Positions 9,242 through 16,671 of a DNA stretch of 64,000 nucleotides are shown here, in pieces (the first letter of the stretch is position 1; the number at the start of each line of letters is the position of its first letter). Below the pieces are notes generated by a model. That model made no database searches, was not told the origin of the DNA, and saw only the letters and a program-made list of their open reading frames with translations. Position numbers and translations under genes: made by a program. Source of the DNA: JAFMPW01 sp041743085 (GTDB lineage Bacteria; Bacteroidota; Bacteroidia; Flavobacteriales; Flavobacteriaceae); contig JBGTNL010000029.1 in the NCBI GenBank assembly GCA_041743085.1, positions 85,157 to 149,156 on the forward strand, in the 5' to 3' direction.

Positions 9242-10492
9242 CTATTCCTTCTGATTAAAAATCTTTCCATCCTTCATCACAAAGATAACCTTCTCCATTT
9301 TAGCAATATCCTTTGTAGGGTCATCGTCCACGGCAATGATATCCGCTAAGAATCCTTTTTTGAGTTGTCCGAGCCTGGCCAGGTGAAAGACCCTGGCATT
9401 CACTGAGGTCGCTGACTGCAGGGCGGCCAAAGGTGTCATCCCATAGTGGACCATCAATTCGAGTTCCCTGTAATTTTCACCGTGCGTAAACACTCCCACA
9501 TCACCTCCGAAAACAATGTCAACACCGGCCTCCAGAGCCAGTTTAAAAGAAGCTTTTTTACTTTTAATGCGATCTGTCTCCGGATCTGTGCCCTTTTGCC
9601 AGCCGTTGTATTGCTCCACGGCATCGCCGGCCGCCAGAGTAGGGCAGAGAGCTACTCCTTTTTCCTTCATTAATTTAAAAACATCCAGGGTGCCATCATC
9701 CCCATGCTCAATGGTTTCCACTCCAGCCAGAATTGCCCGCCGCATGCCTTCCGGGGTATTGGCATGAGCTACCACATACCTTCCAGCACTTTCCGCAGCT
9801 TCTACCATCATTCCAATTTCTTCCTGAGAGAAGGTAGGGTGGGAGGGCTCCCCTTTCCGCCATCTGTAGTCGGCATATACTTTTATAAAGTCGGCCCCGT
9901 TACCTATTTGCCGCCGTACGGTTTCAACAACGTGGGTGCCGCTTGCGGGCTCCGCGCCCAGCGGAACGGTAACCCCGCCGTGAAAACCCTTTGGCCCATA
10001 GGCTCCGGTGGCCACGATAGCCGGCCCTGCAACTAACAATCTGGGTCCGGGAATTATACCTTCTTCAATGGCCTTTTTGAGATATACGTCCGCATAACCC
10101 GCACCCTCAGAGCCCAGATCCCGCATAGTTGTAATACCCGCCCGCAGGGAATTCCTGGCATGCACGGATCCCCGGATGGCCCTTTCAACCGGCGACTCCT
10201 TCAGTACCTGATCGTTCCAATCGGTTTCATTATAAGGATGTAGTAGTAAATGGGAATGCCCTTCAATAATTCCGGGCATTAAAGTACTTCCTCCGAGATC
10301 CATTATTTTTGAATTTTTCGGAAGCTGTATTCCGGCCTCTTCGCCGGCATAGGTAATGGTGTTCCCTTCCACGAGAACTACCCAATCCGGATGGATCACC
10401 TCCCCGTCGAAAACAAGGTCGGGTTTTAAAAGAATTTGTGCCTGGACCCAGGGGCCTGATAAAAAAAGGAGCAGGGAGATATAATATTTCAT
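9242..10492 (-). CDS. Secreted metal-dependent amidohydrolase
   Basis: 416 residues with a signal peptide (MKYYISLLLFLSGPWVQAQ). The amidohydrolase fold is indicated by the metal-binding GHSHLLLHP motif near residue 79, a Lys in DFIKVYADYRW, His residues in VVAHANTPEG and IEHGDDG, and an Asp in FGGDVGVFTHG. The C-terminus closes the composite beta-domain (GFLADIIAVDDDP). Close families are imidazolonepropionase-like and Xaa-Pro dipeptidase-like enzymes; the export signal favours a periplasmic peptidase or lactonase-like role. The substrate cannot be assigned. Confidence 0.85.
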   Translation of the reverse strand: MKYYISLLLFLSGPWVQAQILLKPDLVFDGEVIHPDWVVLVEGNTITYAGEEAGIQLPKNSKIMDLGGSTLMPGIIEGHSHLLLHPYNETDWNDQVLKESPVERAIRGSVHARNSLRAGITTMRDLGSEGAGYADVYLKKAIEEGIIPGPRLLVAGPAIVATGAYGPKGFHGGVTVPLGAEPASGTHVVETVRRQIGNGADFIKVYADYRWRKGEPSHPTFSQEEIGMMVEAAESAGRYVVAHANTPEGMRRAILAGVETIEHGDDGTLDVFKLMKEKGVALCPTLAAGDAVEQYNGWQKGTDPETDRIKSKKASFKLALEAGVDIVFGGDVGVFTHGENYRELELMVHYGMTPLAALQSATSVNARVFHLARLGQLKKGFLADIIAVDDDPTKDIAKMEKVIFVMKDGKIFNQKE

Positions 10493-10500
10493 TCGACGTA

Positions 10501-10590
10501 GTGGTTGGTTAAAACCCGCCAGCGGGCAGGGAGGTATGCGCTTTAATACTACCGTTTGTTCCTTACGGCTATCCCGAAGGATACGGTTGC
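10501..10590 (+). repeat. Family-2 repeat, partial left module
   Basis: The stretch GGTTAAAACCCGCCAGCGGG, then GGTATGCGCTTTAATACT, resembles the left module of the repeats at 13407 and 32977 (GTTGAAACCC, GGTATGCACTTTAGTGCT). It is followed by the unrelated hairpin AAACCTTTT-ctttc-AAAAGGTTT at 10592-10614, which has no T-tract. Together with the family-1 copy to the right, this fills the 318-bp gap between the YceI gene and the amidohydrolase. Confidence 0.5.
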
Positions 10591-10703
10591 CAAACCTTTT
10601 CTTTCAAAAGGTTTACCAGGTTATTAATCCAGGAGATATCAACTTTTCCAATTTAGATCTAAAGACCCCTGAAGCATAACATTTCAAGCTGTACGCATAT
10701 ATG

Positions 10704-10803
10704 TTAATCGAAAAGAATTCCTCGCAGCTTGCTGCGGGCCTGCCAGCCGCAGGCAGGGATAGTTGCCCGCCAGAGGCGGGTAAACTTTTAAGAAATTCTT
10801 TAT
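10704..10803 (+). repeat. Family-1 hairpin repeat, copy B (short form)
   Basis: It starts TTAATCGAAAAGAATTCC and ends AAGAAATTCTTTATT, with the shared core AGGGATAGTTGCCCGCC then AGAGGCGGGTAAACTT. It is the most diverged copy at its left end, which has its own GCAGCTTGCTGC hairpin. It sits within 10 bp of the stop codon of the leftward YceI gene, so its hairpins could act as that gene's 3' end. Confidence 0.75.
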
Positions 10804-10811
10804 TTTGTTTA

Positions 10812-11372
10812 CTATTGTTGCGCCATTTCCAGGTTGATCACCATTACCACTTTTTCTCCAATGGGAAAATCCTTCATTCCTACTTCGAAGTCTTTTCGGT
10901 TGATGCTCCCGGTCAACTGTAATCCGGCTTTTAGCTTTTGGCTCTTCTGATCCGTGATTATCCCATTGAGTTTCCCTTCCAGGGTAACCGGTTTTGTAGT
11001 ACCGTGGAGTGAAAGATCACCGACCAGCTTAAAGGCTTTATCTTCCGTTTTTGCAAAGGACGTGCTTTTGAAAGTCATTTCCGGATGGGTTTCCACGGCA
11101 AAGAAATCATCACTTCTAAGATGGTCATCTCTTTTGGAAATGCCGGTATCAATACTTTTAGTTGCGATGCTGACGGTAAAAACCGGCTCGCTAAATGTCT
11201 CATTTGCCTTTGCCGTAATTTCAAACTCCCCGAAAGTCCCGGTAATTTCAGAAATCGCCAGATGGGATATAGAAAAATTTATATTGGAATGCGCCGGATC
11301 TGCCTTCCAGGTCATCTGAGCAGTTAAGGAAACGGTAAGCAATAAACAAAGGATAAAGGATAACTTTTTCAT
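10812..11372 (-). CDS. YceI family periplasmic lipid-binding-type protein
   Basis: 186 residues with a signal peptide (MKKLSFILCLLLTVSLTAQ). The mature start MTWKADPAHSNINFSISHL is diagnostic for YceI: the WxxDPAHS motif opens the lipocalin-like beta-barrel. Further family markers are SIDTGISKRDDHLRSDDFF and the GDLSLHGTTKPVTLE strand. YceI barrels bind isoprenoid-type lipids. The gene is monocistronic here, and a family-1 repeat lies directly at its 3' end. Confidence 0.93.
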   Translation of the reverse strand: MKKLSFILCLLLTVSLTAQMTWKADPAHSNINFSISHLAISEITGTFGEFEITAKANETFSEPVFTVSIATKSIDTGISKRDDHLRSDDFFAVETHPEMTFKSTSFAKTEDKAFKLVGDLSLHGTTKPVTLEGKLNGIITDQKSQKLKAGLQLTGSINRKDFEVGMKDFPIGEKVVMVINLEMAQQ

Positions 11373-11648
11373 AATACTTGTGTTTTAAGGGTTATTTTAT
11401 CAATATACTCAATTTTATGTATGGGTGCCATCCACTTGATTTCAAAATTCGCTTCAAATGGCCCGTAAAAAGATAGGGATTTTTAGTTTAATCATGCAGG
11501 TATTCTTCAGGTTTAAGCTTTCCCATATTGCAGGCAAAACCCCGCCCGACTTCCTTCGGGGCAAATTGAACTTTAAGTGAATACCTGACGTTCGGCTTGT
11601 TAAATCTGTCGATCACAGCTTTTTAAACTAAAACGAGCAGTAAAACCT

Positions 11649-11656
11649 TAATTTTG
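11649..11656 (+). promoter_or_regulatory. Candidate -7 promoter box for the LytS/LytTR pair
   Basis: TAATTTTG matches the Bacteroidota -7 consensus TAnnTTTG. It lies only 4 bp before the histidine kinase ATG at 11661, so the message would be nearly leaderless. A T-rich run near 11620 could serve as a weak -33 element. Confidence 0.4.
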
Positions 11657-11660
11657 GTGC

Positions 11661-12677
11661 ATGGCAAATAACACTAGAAAGAATACAGCTGTTTTTAAAG
11701 AGGTTCTCTTTCAGATCCTGCTTCATGTGCTGCTGTTCCTTTTCTTTTCCTTTGATAAGGATCGCCCGAGCATACAAGGGCATCAGGTGGCTTTTTTTTT
11801 AAATTACGCCATTGGCGCCCTTATTATAAATTATATACTGCTACCCCGTTTTTATTACGGGAAGAAGTACATACATTTTACGCTGTCGGTTCTACTTGTG
11901 ATCACAGCGGTCATTATGGTTGAGGAACTGGTCATTGAGAGAATATTTTTTCCGGACACCAGGGGAAAATATTTCCCCGGGGTTATTTTTAGCCTTCTGG
12001 ACGTTATGCCCATGATCATGATCCTTTCAGGATTTAAATTTGCATGGGATGCCTCCATAAAACAACGAGAAGTAGATGCGCTCAGAACATCAGTGAAAGA
12101 GAGCGAACTTCAGTTTTTAAAATCGCAGATCAATCCGCATTTTTTATTCAATAATTTAAACAATTTATATTCCTATGCCATTGACAATTCACCCAAAACG
12201 CCTTCCCTTATTTTGGAACTATCTTCCGTATTAAGATACATGCTCTACGATTGTAAGGAAGATTATGTGCCTCTTGAAAAAGAGATTTCACATTTAAGGG
12301 ATTATACCACGTTAAACGAATTGCAGATAGAGGATCGGGGTACGGTTACTTTTGAAGCCGATAATATACCCATGGGCTACAGGATAGCTCCGCTAATTTT
12401 GATGGTTTTTATTGAAAATGCTTTTAAGCATAGTACAGCAAGCCAATCGTCTAACATCAGTATTGCAGTTAAAATAGAGGTAACTAACGATACTTTGGAG
12501 TTTGAATGCAAAAATACTTTTGAAAGCTATGCCAACACCGAAGCTCTTCCCCATGGAATAGGCCTGCAAAACGTAAAAAAGAGGTTAGAATTATTATATT
12601 CGGGCGCTCATCATCTGATTATTGATGAAGCGGATAATTGGTATATTGTAAGCCTGTCTATTCGATTGAAAAAATAA
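11661..12677 (+). CDS. LytS/YehU-type sensor histidine kinase
   Basis: 338 residues. Four hydrophobic helices fill roughly residues 15-135. A coiled linker follows (VDALRTSVKESELQFL) and then the His_kinase signature QINPHFLFNNLNNLYSYA, with the phospho-accepting His near residue 160. The C-terminal ATPase domain shows VFIENAFKH (N box) and a GIGLQNVKKRLELLY motif. It would autophosphorylate and pass phosphate to the regulator encoded 6 bp downstream. There is no extracellular sensor domain, so the signal may be sensed in the membrane. Members of this family in Bacteroidota often control envelope or motility genes. Confidence 0.93.
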   Translation: MANNTRKNTAVFKEVLFQILLHVLLFLFFSFDKDRPSIQGHQVAFFLNYAIGALIINYILLPRFYYGKKYIHFTLSVLLVITAVIMVEELVIERIFFPDTRGKYFPGVIFSLLDVMPMIMILSGFKFAWDASIKQREVDALRTSVKESELQFLKSQINPHFLFNNLNNLYSYAIDNSPKTPSLILELSSVLRYMLYDCKEDYVPLEKEISHLRDYTTLNELQIEDRGTVTFEADNIPMGYRIAPLILMVFIENAFKHSTASQSSNISIAVKIEVTNDTLEFECKNTFESYANTEALPHGIGLQNVKKRLELLYSGAHHLIIDEADNWYIVSLSIRLKK

Positions 12678-12683
12678 ACCTGC

Positions 12684-13391
12684 ATGCTACGTTGTATCAT
12701 CATTGAGGACCAGCCACCTGCACAACGCGTTCTACAAAAATATGTAGGCGATTTGGATTACCTGGAGTTGAAGGGCACTTTTTCAGATGCTTTACAGGCT
12801 GTTGAATTTTTACAATCGGAAGTTATAGACCTAATTTTTTTGGATATTCATTTACCCAAAATTTCCGGTATTGACTTTTTGAGGACCCTGGCCCATAAAC
12901 CATACGTCATACTTACCACCGCCTTCCCGGACTATGCCCTGGAGAGCTATGAACACGATGTTGTGGATTATCTGCTTAAACCGTTCTCCTTTCAGCGATT
13001 TATTAAGGCGGTCGTTAAAGTTCCACAGCGGGGAACTGAAACTGTAAATCCTGATAATCAAACGGGTTCCTTCCGGGATCCGGATGTCATCTTTGTTAAG
13101 TCGGGTTATGAACATATTAAAGTGTCTATTTCCGAGATCCTTTATATTAAGTCCGAAGCGGACTATACTGAAATTTTTACTGCAGACCGTAAGCACCTTA
13201 CGTCGCATTCATTGCGGCATTGGCTCGAAAGGTTGGGGCAGATGGATTTTGTGCAGATCCACAAATCATTTGTCATCAATACCGCCAAAATTGTCAAGGT
13301 TTCCGGGAATAGGGTGTATTTTAACAAGGAATCCAAGGTACCCATTGGCAGGGCTTACAAAGAGTATTTCGTTGAAAAATATTTGAAATAA
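12684..13391 (+). CDS. LytTR family response regulator
   Basis: 235 residues in two domains. The receiver domain (1-120) has the acidic pocket IIEDQ at the start, the phosphorylated Asp in LIFLDIHLPK, a Thr/Ala pair in ILTTAF, and the switch Lys in DYLLKPFSFQRF. The LytTR DNA-binding domain (about 135-235) has FVKSGYEHIKVSISEILYI and HKSFVINTAKI. It follows the kinase gene with 6 bp between them, so the two form one transcription unit and a cognate pair. Target sites are not evident in the window. Confidence 0.95.
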   Translation: MLRCIIIEDQPPAQRVLQKYVGDLDYLELKGTFSDALQAVEFLQSEVIDLIFLDIHLPKISGIDFLRTLAHKPYVILTTAFPDYALESYEHDVVDYLLKPFSFQRFIKAVVKVPQRGTETVNPDNQTGSFRDPDVIFVKSGYEHIKVSISEILYIKSEADYTEIFTADRKHLTSHSLRHWLERLGQMDFVQIHKSFVINTAKIVKVSGNRVYFNKESKVPIGRAYKEYFVEKYLK

Positions 13392-13406
13392 TCCAACTGT
13401 AGTCTG

Positions 13407-13699
13407 TTTCATTGGTCTCAATCGTTAGTTGAAACCCTGCCTGCCGCCATGTACTTTAGTACAAGACTTCCCCCCGACGGTTCGGGGCTAAAAACTTTTT
13501 TCTAATAGGTCAATAGATATTGGTTAACCGTTAATGGTATGATATCAACTATTAACGATTAACATTTAACCAAAGCCTGCCCGTGCCCCGCCAGAATGAC
13601 TTGTCGGGCTGGTGTTCAGGCGGGTAATTTCATTGCGTATCCAAACCTCCGCCATAGGACGGACAGGCATGGATTTTCAATCCATAGGAGTGGTTTAGG
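13407..13699 (+). repeat. Family-2 two-module repeat, copy 1
   Basis: The left module TTTCATTGGTCTCAATCG, GTTAGTTGAAACCC and the right module AAACCTCCGCCATAGG, ACGGACAGGCATGGATT recur nearly unchanged at 32977-33242. The middle parts differ: here it holds TTAACCGTTAATGG and ATTAACGATTAACA, which are loosely inverted. It fills most of the 342-bp gap between the response regulator and the haem-binding protein, both of which end towards it. Confidence 0.75.
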
Positions 13700-13733
13700 A
13701 GCCCCTAGTCGTCCGTTTACCCCCTGTAGCCTA

Positions 13734-14237
13734 TCAATTCCCGGGCTGTCTTCTTTTCATTACGAGGCTGTCCGCCGGATATGTATTTTTCAAATAGGTC
13801 ATTTGTGCCTTTGCCCAATCCATGATCATTTTTCTTTGGTCCTCTGTGAGATTGGCCTCGGAATGAAGACCCAAATAGGTGTAGTCCGGCAAGGGCATCT
13901 CGTGTTCTTCAATCATTTCGATGATTTCTTCGAATTTGTGATTTTGAATGGCAATAGGGCTCTCGGTAAAATCTGAAAAATTTAAATGCTCCTTCCCGTG
14001 CGTAATATGATCATTGAGCCACCAGGCCACTGGCTGCACCTTGCTATACCATGGGTATTCCGTTTTATTTGAATGGCAGTCATTACAGGCCACCCGGAAA
14101 ATATGGTTTACGTCTTCCGGAACGGGATATTTTTTAGAAATAGCATAAGTTTCAACGTTCGATTCGTTTTTTTCCGGACGAATGAATTGGATGAGGATAA
14201 ATAGGATCCCCAGGCCCAGAAGAATTTTTTTCAGCAT
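13734..14237 (-). CDS. Haem-binding domain (c-type) membrane-anchored protein
   Basis: 167 residues. A single N-terminal hydrophobic helix (ILLGLGILFILIQFIRP) acts as anchor or uncleaved signal, and the IRPEKN stretch after it is typical of the Haem_bd family. One c-type haem site, CNDCH, lies near residue 51, followed by the family motif NKTEYPWYSKVQPVAWWL and a likely distal ligand in DHITHGKEHLNFSDF. It should be a periplasmic, membrane-tethered haem protein involved in electron transfer or haem sensing. There is no linked oxidase. Confidence 0.9.
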   Translation of the reverse strand: MLKKILLGLGILFILIQFIRPEKNESNVETYAISKKYPVPEDVNHIFRVACNDCHSNKTEYPWYSKVQPVAWWLNDHITHGKEHLNFSDFTESPIAIQNHKFEEIIEMIEEHEMPLPDYTYLGLHSEANLTEDQRKMIMDWAKAQMTYLKNTYPADSLVMKRRQPGN

Positions 14238-14347
14238 TCTAAAATTTCTTGGTTATGGTTTGTATGTCGTATGAGGGAACATTATATGTCACAATTGGGC
14301 GTATAAAAAACATCCTTTCTTTCTAATTCTTATCCGAGTGAAAGTTT

Positions 14348-14610
14348 TTAATCTAAATAATTCCACGATGGCTCTGCCTCGGGGTTTCCGAATCTACCTC
14401 CCCTTGGGGGAGGTCGGAATTGCCTTTTCGCAATTCCGGGCGGGGCAAAATACAAAATTTCGGTTTTTGGCCCCGAGGCCAAAATGAAACCGGCGAAACC
14501 TGTGCCGAGCCTGTCGAGGTATACCTCTATGGCTCTGCCTTGAGCCTGCCTGCCGCAGGCAGGGATAGTCGCCCGCCAGAGGCGGGTAAACTTTCAAGAA
14601 ATTTTTTATT
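14348..14610 (+). repeat. Family-1 hairpin repeat, copy C (long form)
   Basis: It has the same ends as the short copies (TTAATCTAAATAATTCC at left; AAGAAATTTTTTATT at right) but carries about 160 extra bases: GGGGTTTCCGAATCTACC, the stem CCTCCCC/GGGGGAGG, the hairpin GGAATTGC-cttttc-GCAATTCC, and a second GCTCTGCCTTGAGCC start. The copy at 63838 has the same extra module. Beyond this repeat I see nothing in the 507-bp gap. Confidence 0.8.
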
Positions 14611-14744
14611 GCTTTTAAAGATAACTATTCCTGCAAAAAACAGGCATTAAACAAGATAAAAGATACGTGTTGGCAATTAAAGATTATCCTGGGTGGAGCT
14701 AGCTTAAACTGTTTGCTCCCTGGCAAATGTATTTTTACTGAACC

Positions 14745-15773
14745 CTATTGGGCGTATTTTTCCATGGAAGCCAATTCCGGGCTGCCTCCTCTGTTCCCGC
14801 TGCCCGAAGCGATATATAAGTCGGACTGGAATTCCAATACCCCGGTCCCATGCCGCCCTTCCAAAAGAGGTGGCAGGCTCTGCCATGTATTGCCGGTAAG
14901 ATTGAGCGCTTCCACCTCTGAGTGGGCTTTCTCCTGGCCGTCCGACTCACCCCCAATGACCAATACCTGGTTATTATAAAGAATAGCCGCATTGCCTGCC
15001 CGCGCTGTTGGTAACCCGTTCGGCAGAGTGCTCCAGGTGTTGCTTTCCAGGGCATAAACATCCACTTCCTTAATCGTATTTCCAAAAGTATTGTCGGGTG
15101 CGCTAGTGGTTCTGCCTGCCATTATATAGATGTTGCCATTTGCATAAACTGCCTGAAAGTGATCCCTTGGCCTGGGCGCATCGGCCAGTACTTCCCATTG
15201 TCCGCTGGAGGGGTCATAGCTGTCCAGCCAATTTTTATGATCCCCGATATGGCCGTTTCTAATGCCGCAGGAAATATATATTTTTCCTTCATATAATACG
15301 TTACCGGTAGATCCTCTATGCCTCATTTCCGGAATTTCATCCCCCTTCGTCCATTCGTCATTGGAAGGGTCATAGATATAAACATTCGGAACCGGTGTTT
15401 CGGAGGGAAAGGTACCGGTCATTGCACCAACAATGTAAATCTTGTTTTCAAGCACTATGGGCTGAAAATGATGCAGTTCCAATGGAGGCGCAGCACCCGA
15501 TGTCCAACGTTGTGTCTGAGTATCGTAAATACTAATGGGGCGAATACCCCTGCCACCCAGTAGATAAAATTTCTGGCCAACCCTGATAAAAGCCGCCTCA
15601 TGCCGCTCCACCGGTTTACTGGTATCACTGGCAACAACCGGTTGCCAACTTCGTTCATCAGCATCAACTTCCTCCCCGGCAGGCTCTCCTTCTTCTAAGG
15701 TAACAGGCTCTTCTGATTTATTACATGCTGCCAGGAACAGAAAACTTAATATTAGATAAGTATATATTCTCAT
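14745..15773 (-). CDS. Kelch-repeat lipoprotein
   Basis: 342 residues from the ATG at 15773 (a TTG nine bases upstream is less likely). The signal has a good lipobox, FLFLAAC, and an acidic linker follows. About six Kelch repeats follow, each with a GG or MxG turn and a later W: FYLLGGRGI, IYIVGAMTG, IYISCGIRN, IYIMAGRTT, VLVIGGESD and LYIASGSGN. This builds a six-bladed propeller displayed on the membrane surface. Its function is unknown; related proteins include sialate mutarotase-like and galactose-oxidase-like propellers, but no catalytic residues can be assigned. Confidence 0.85.
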   Translation of the reverse strand: MRIYTYLILSFLFLAACNKSEEPVTLEEGEPAGEEVDADERSWQPVVASDTSKPVERHEAAFIRVGQKFYLLGGRGIRPISIYDTQTQRWTSGAAPPLELHHFQPIVLENKIYIVGAMTGTFPSETPVPNVYIYDPSNDEWTKGDEIPEMRHRGSTGNVLYEGKIYISCGIRNGHIGDHKNWLDSYDPSSGQWEVLADAPRPRDHFQAVYANGNIYIMAGRTTSAPDNTFGNTIKEVDVYALESNTWSTLPNGLPTARAGNAAILYNNQVLVIGGESDGQEKAHSEVEALNLTGNTWQSLPPLLEGRHGTGVLEFQSDLYIASGSGNRGGSPELASMEKYAQ

Positions 15774-15815
15774 AATTTCCAAGTATTAATCATATAGGAA
15801 TAAGTATCACATAAA

Positions 15816-15985
15816 AGGGCATCTCTAAAAAACCCTACTTTAGTTGCCAACTTGTTCTTTTTCCCGGCTACTTCGTTACTTAAATACTTCCCGAAAGCTA
15901 TCGGGACTAAACTCCGCTTTTGGCGCCTCGTATCCGAAAAAAATTCCTGCGTTATCGTTCCAAACAGAGTTATTAGAGATGCCCT
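15816..15985. mobile_element. 170-bp MITE with 13-bp terminal inverted repeats
   Basis: The left end AGGGCATCTCTAA (15816-15828) is the exact reverse complement of the right end TTAGAGATGCCCT (15973-15985). The flanks show AAA on both sides, a possible 3-bp target duplication. The interior has no open frame of note and contains the small hairpin CCCGA-aagcta-TCGGG. Size, perfect ends and lack of coding fit a miniature inverted-repeat transposable element moved in trans by an IS not present here. Confidence 0.7.
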
Positions 15986-15989
15986 AAAG

Positions 15990-16202
15990 TTAAGAATAGG
16001 GATTTGGAATTGTGATCTTTATTAAGGCGAAAATTAACAGGAAGGAAATAACTGCTGACCATAATAACACCTTCAACTGTTCCCTCTCAACACCCTTACT
16101 AAAGTAATTGGGAACGTAACCAACAAAATTGGAAGGCCGGGAAAGATGTGATAGTACTCCCACGTTGACATCCGCTTCCTCACCCAACGGCCTATGTCTC
16201 AT
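15990..16202 (-). CDS. Possible small membrane protein
   Basis: 70 codons. The N-terminal part is polar; a clear C-terminal transmembrane helix spans about residues 44-62 (KVLLWSAVISFLLIFALIKI). No family is recognised. It lies between the MITE and the susC promoter region on the opposite strand. It may be real or a chance frame; only the transmembrane segment argues for it. Confidence 0.3.
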   Translation of the reverse strand: MRHRPLGEEADVNVGVLSHLSRPSNFVGYVPNYFSKGVEREQLKVLLWSAVISFLLIFALIKITIPNPYS

Positions 16203-16323
16203 CTGGTGTATTGTTTATATGATACTTCCTATTTTTGAGGTAGGACAACACGTGGTATCAATACCATAATTTTAGCAAAAAATTAACAATCTTCTTTTTT
16301 TAGATCAAAACTATTTATATATT

Positions 16324-16337
16324 CGTTAACGTTAACG
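16324..16337. promoter_or_regulatory. Candidate LacI-family operator upstream of susC
   Basis: CGTTAACGTTAACG is a perfect 14-bp palindrome. The same 14 bases recur at 26313-26326, between the oxidoreductase and uxaC, and nowhere else that I saw. With ATT before it, 17 bases are shared when the second site is read in reverse. Form and place fit an operator for the LacI protein encoded at 21518-22549. The susC start is about 335 bp downstream, which implies a long leader or an upstream activation site. Confidence 0.7.
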
Positions 16338-16671
16338 TAATTTTTTTTGGGACCATTGTGAAATTCATCCGGCAAGAAATTATATAACTCAAAAAGACAC
16401 TATCGGCCAATGATACTTGGCCTGCTGGCAACTAACTAACAAACAAACTATTCCGGTATGCCTTCCATCGCAATTGCCGAAAATTTTTACGGGTGAAACG
16501 AAAAAAATCTCTTTTGATATGTCTTATTTATATGTTTTCTCTCGCCAGCCCTTTGATGCCCCTGGGAATTAAGATTAAACCTTTCGTTCCTGAATTAACG
16601 GGAAGTAAGGTGAAATACTCAATAGAACTTTGAACTAAACAACAAATAAGCAACTAAAATCTCCATTCAAC

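Noticed and set aside
10592..10614. Terminator hairpin AAACCTTTT/AAAAGGTTT
   Set aside because: No T-tract follows on either strand and it lies far from a stop codon in a suitable direction.
13501..13570. Possible third LacI operator (TTAACCGTTAATGG / ATTAACGATTAACA)
   Set aside because: It lacks the CGTTAACGTTAACG core, is part of the variable centre of a family-2 repeat and lies between convergent genes.
14348..14610. Coding region on either strand of the long family-1 repeat
   Set aside because: Short frames of 67-76 codons recur at every copy because the repeat recurs; composition is that of hairpin DNA.
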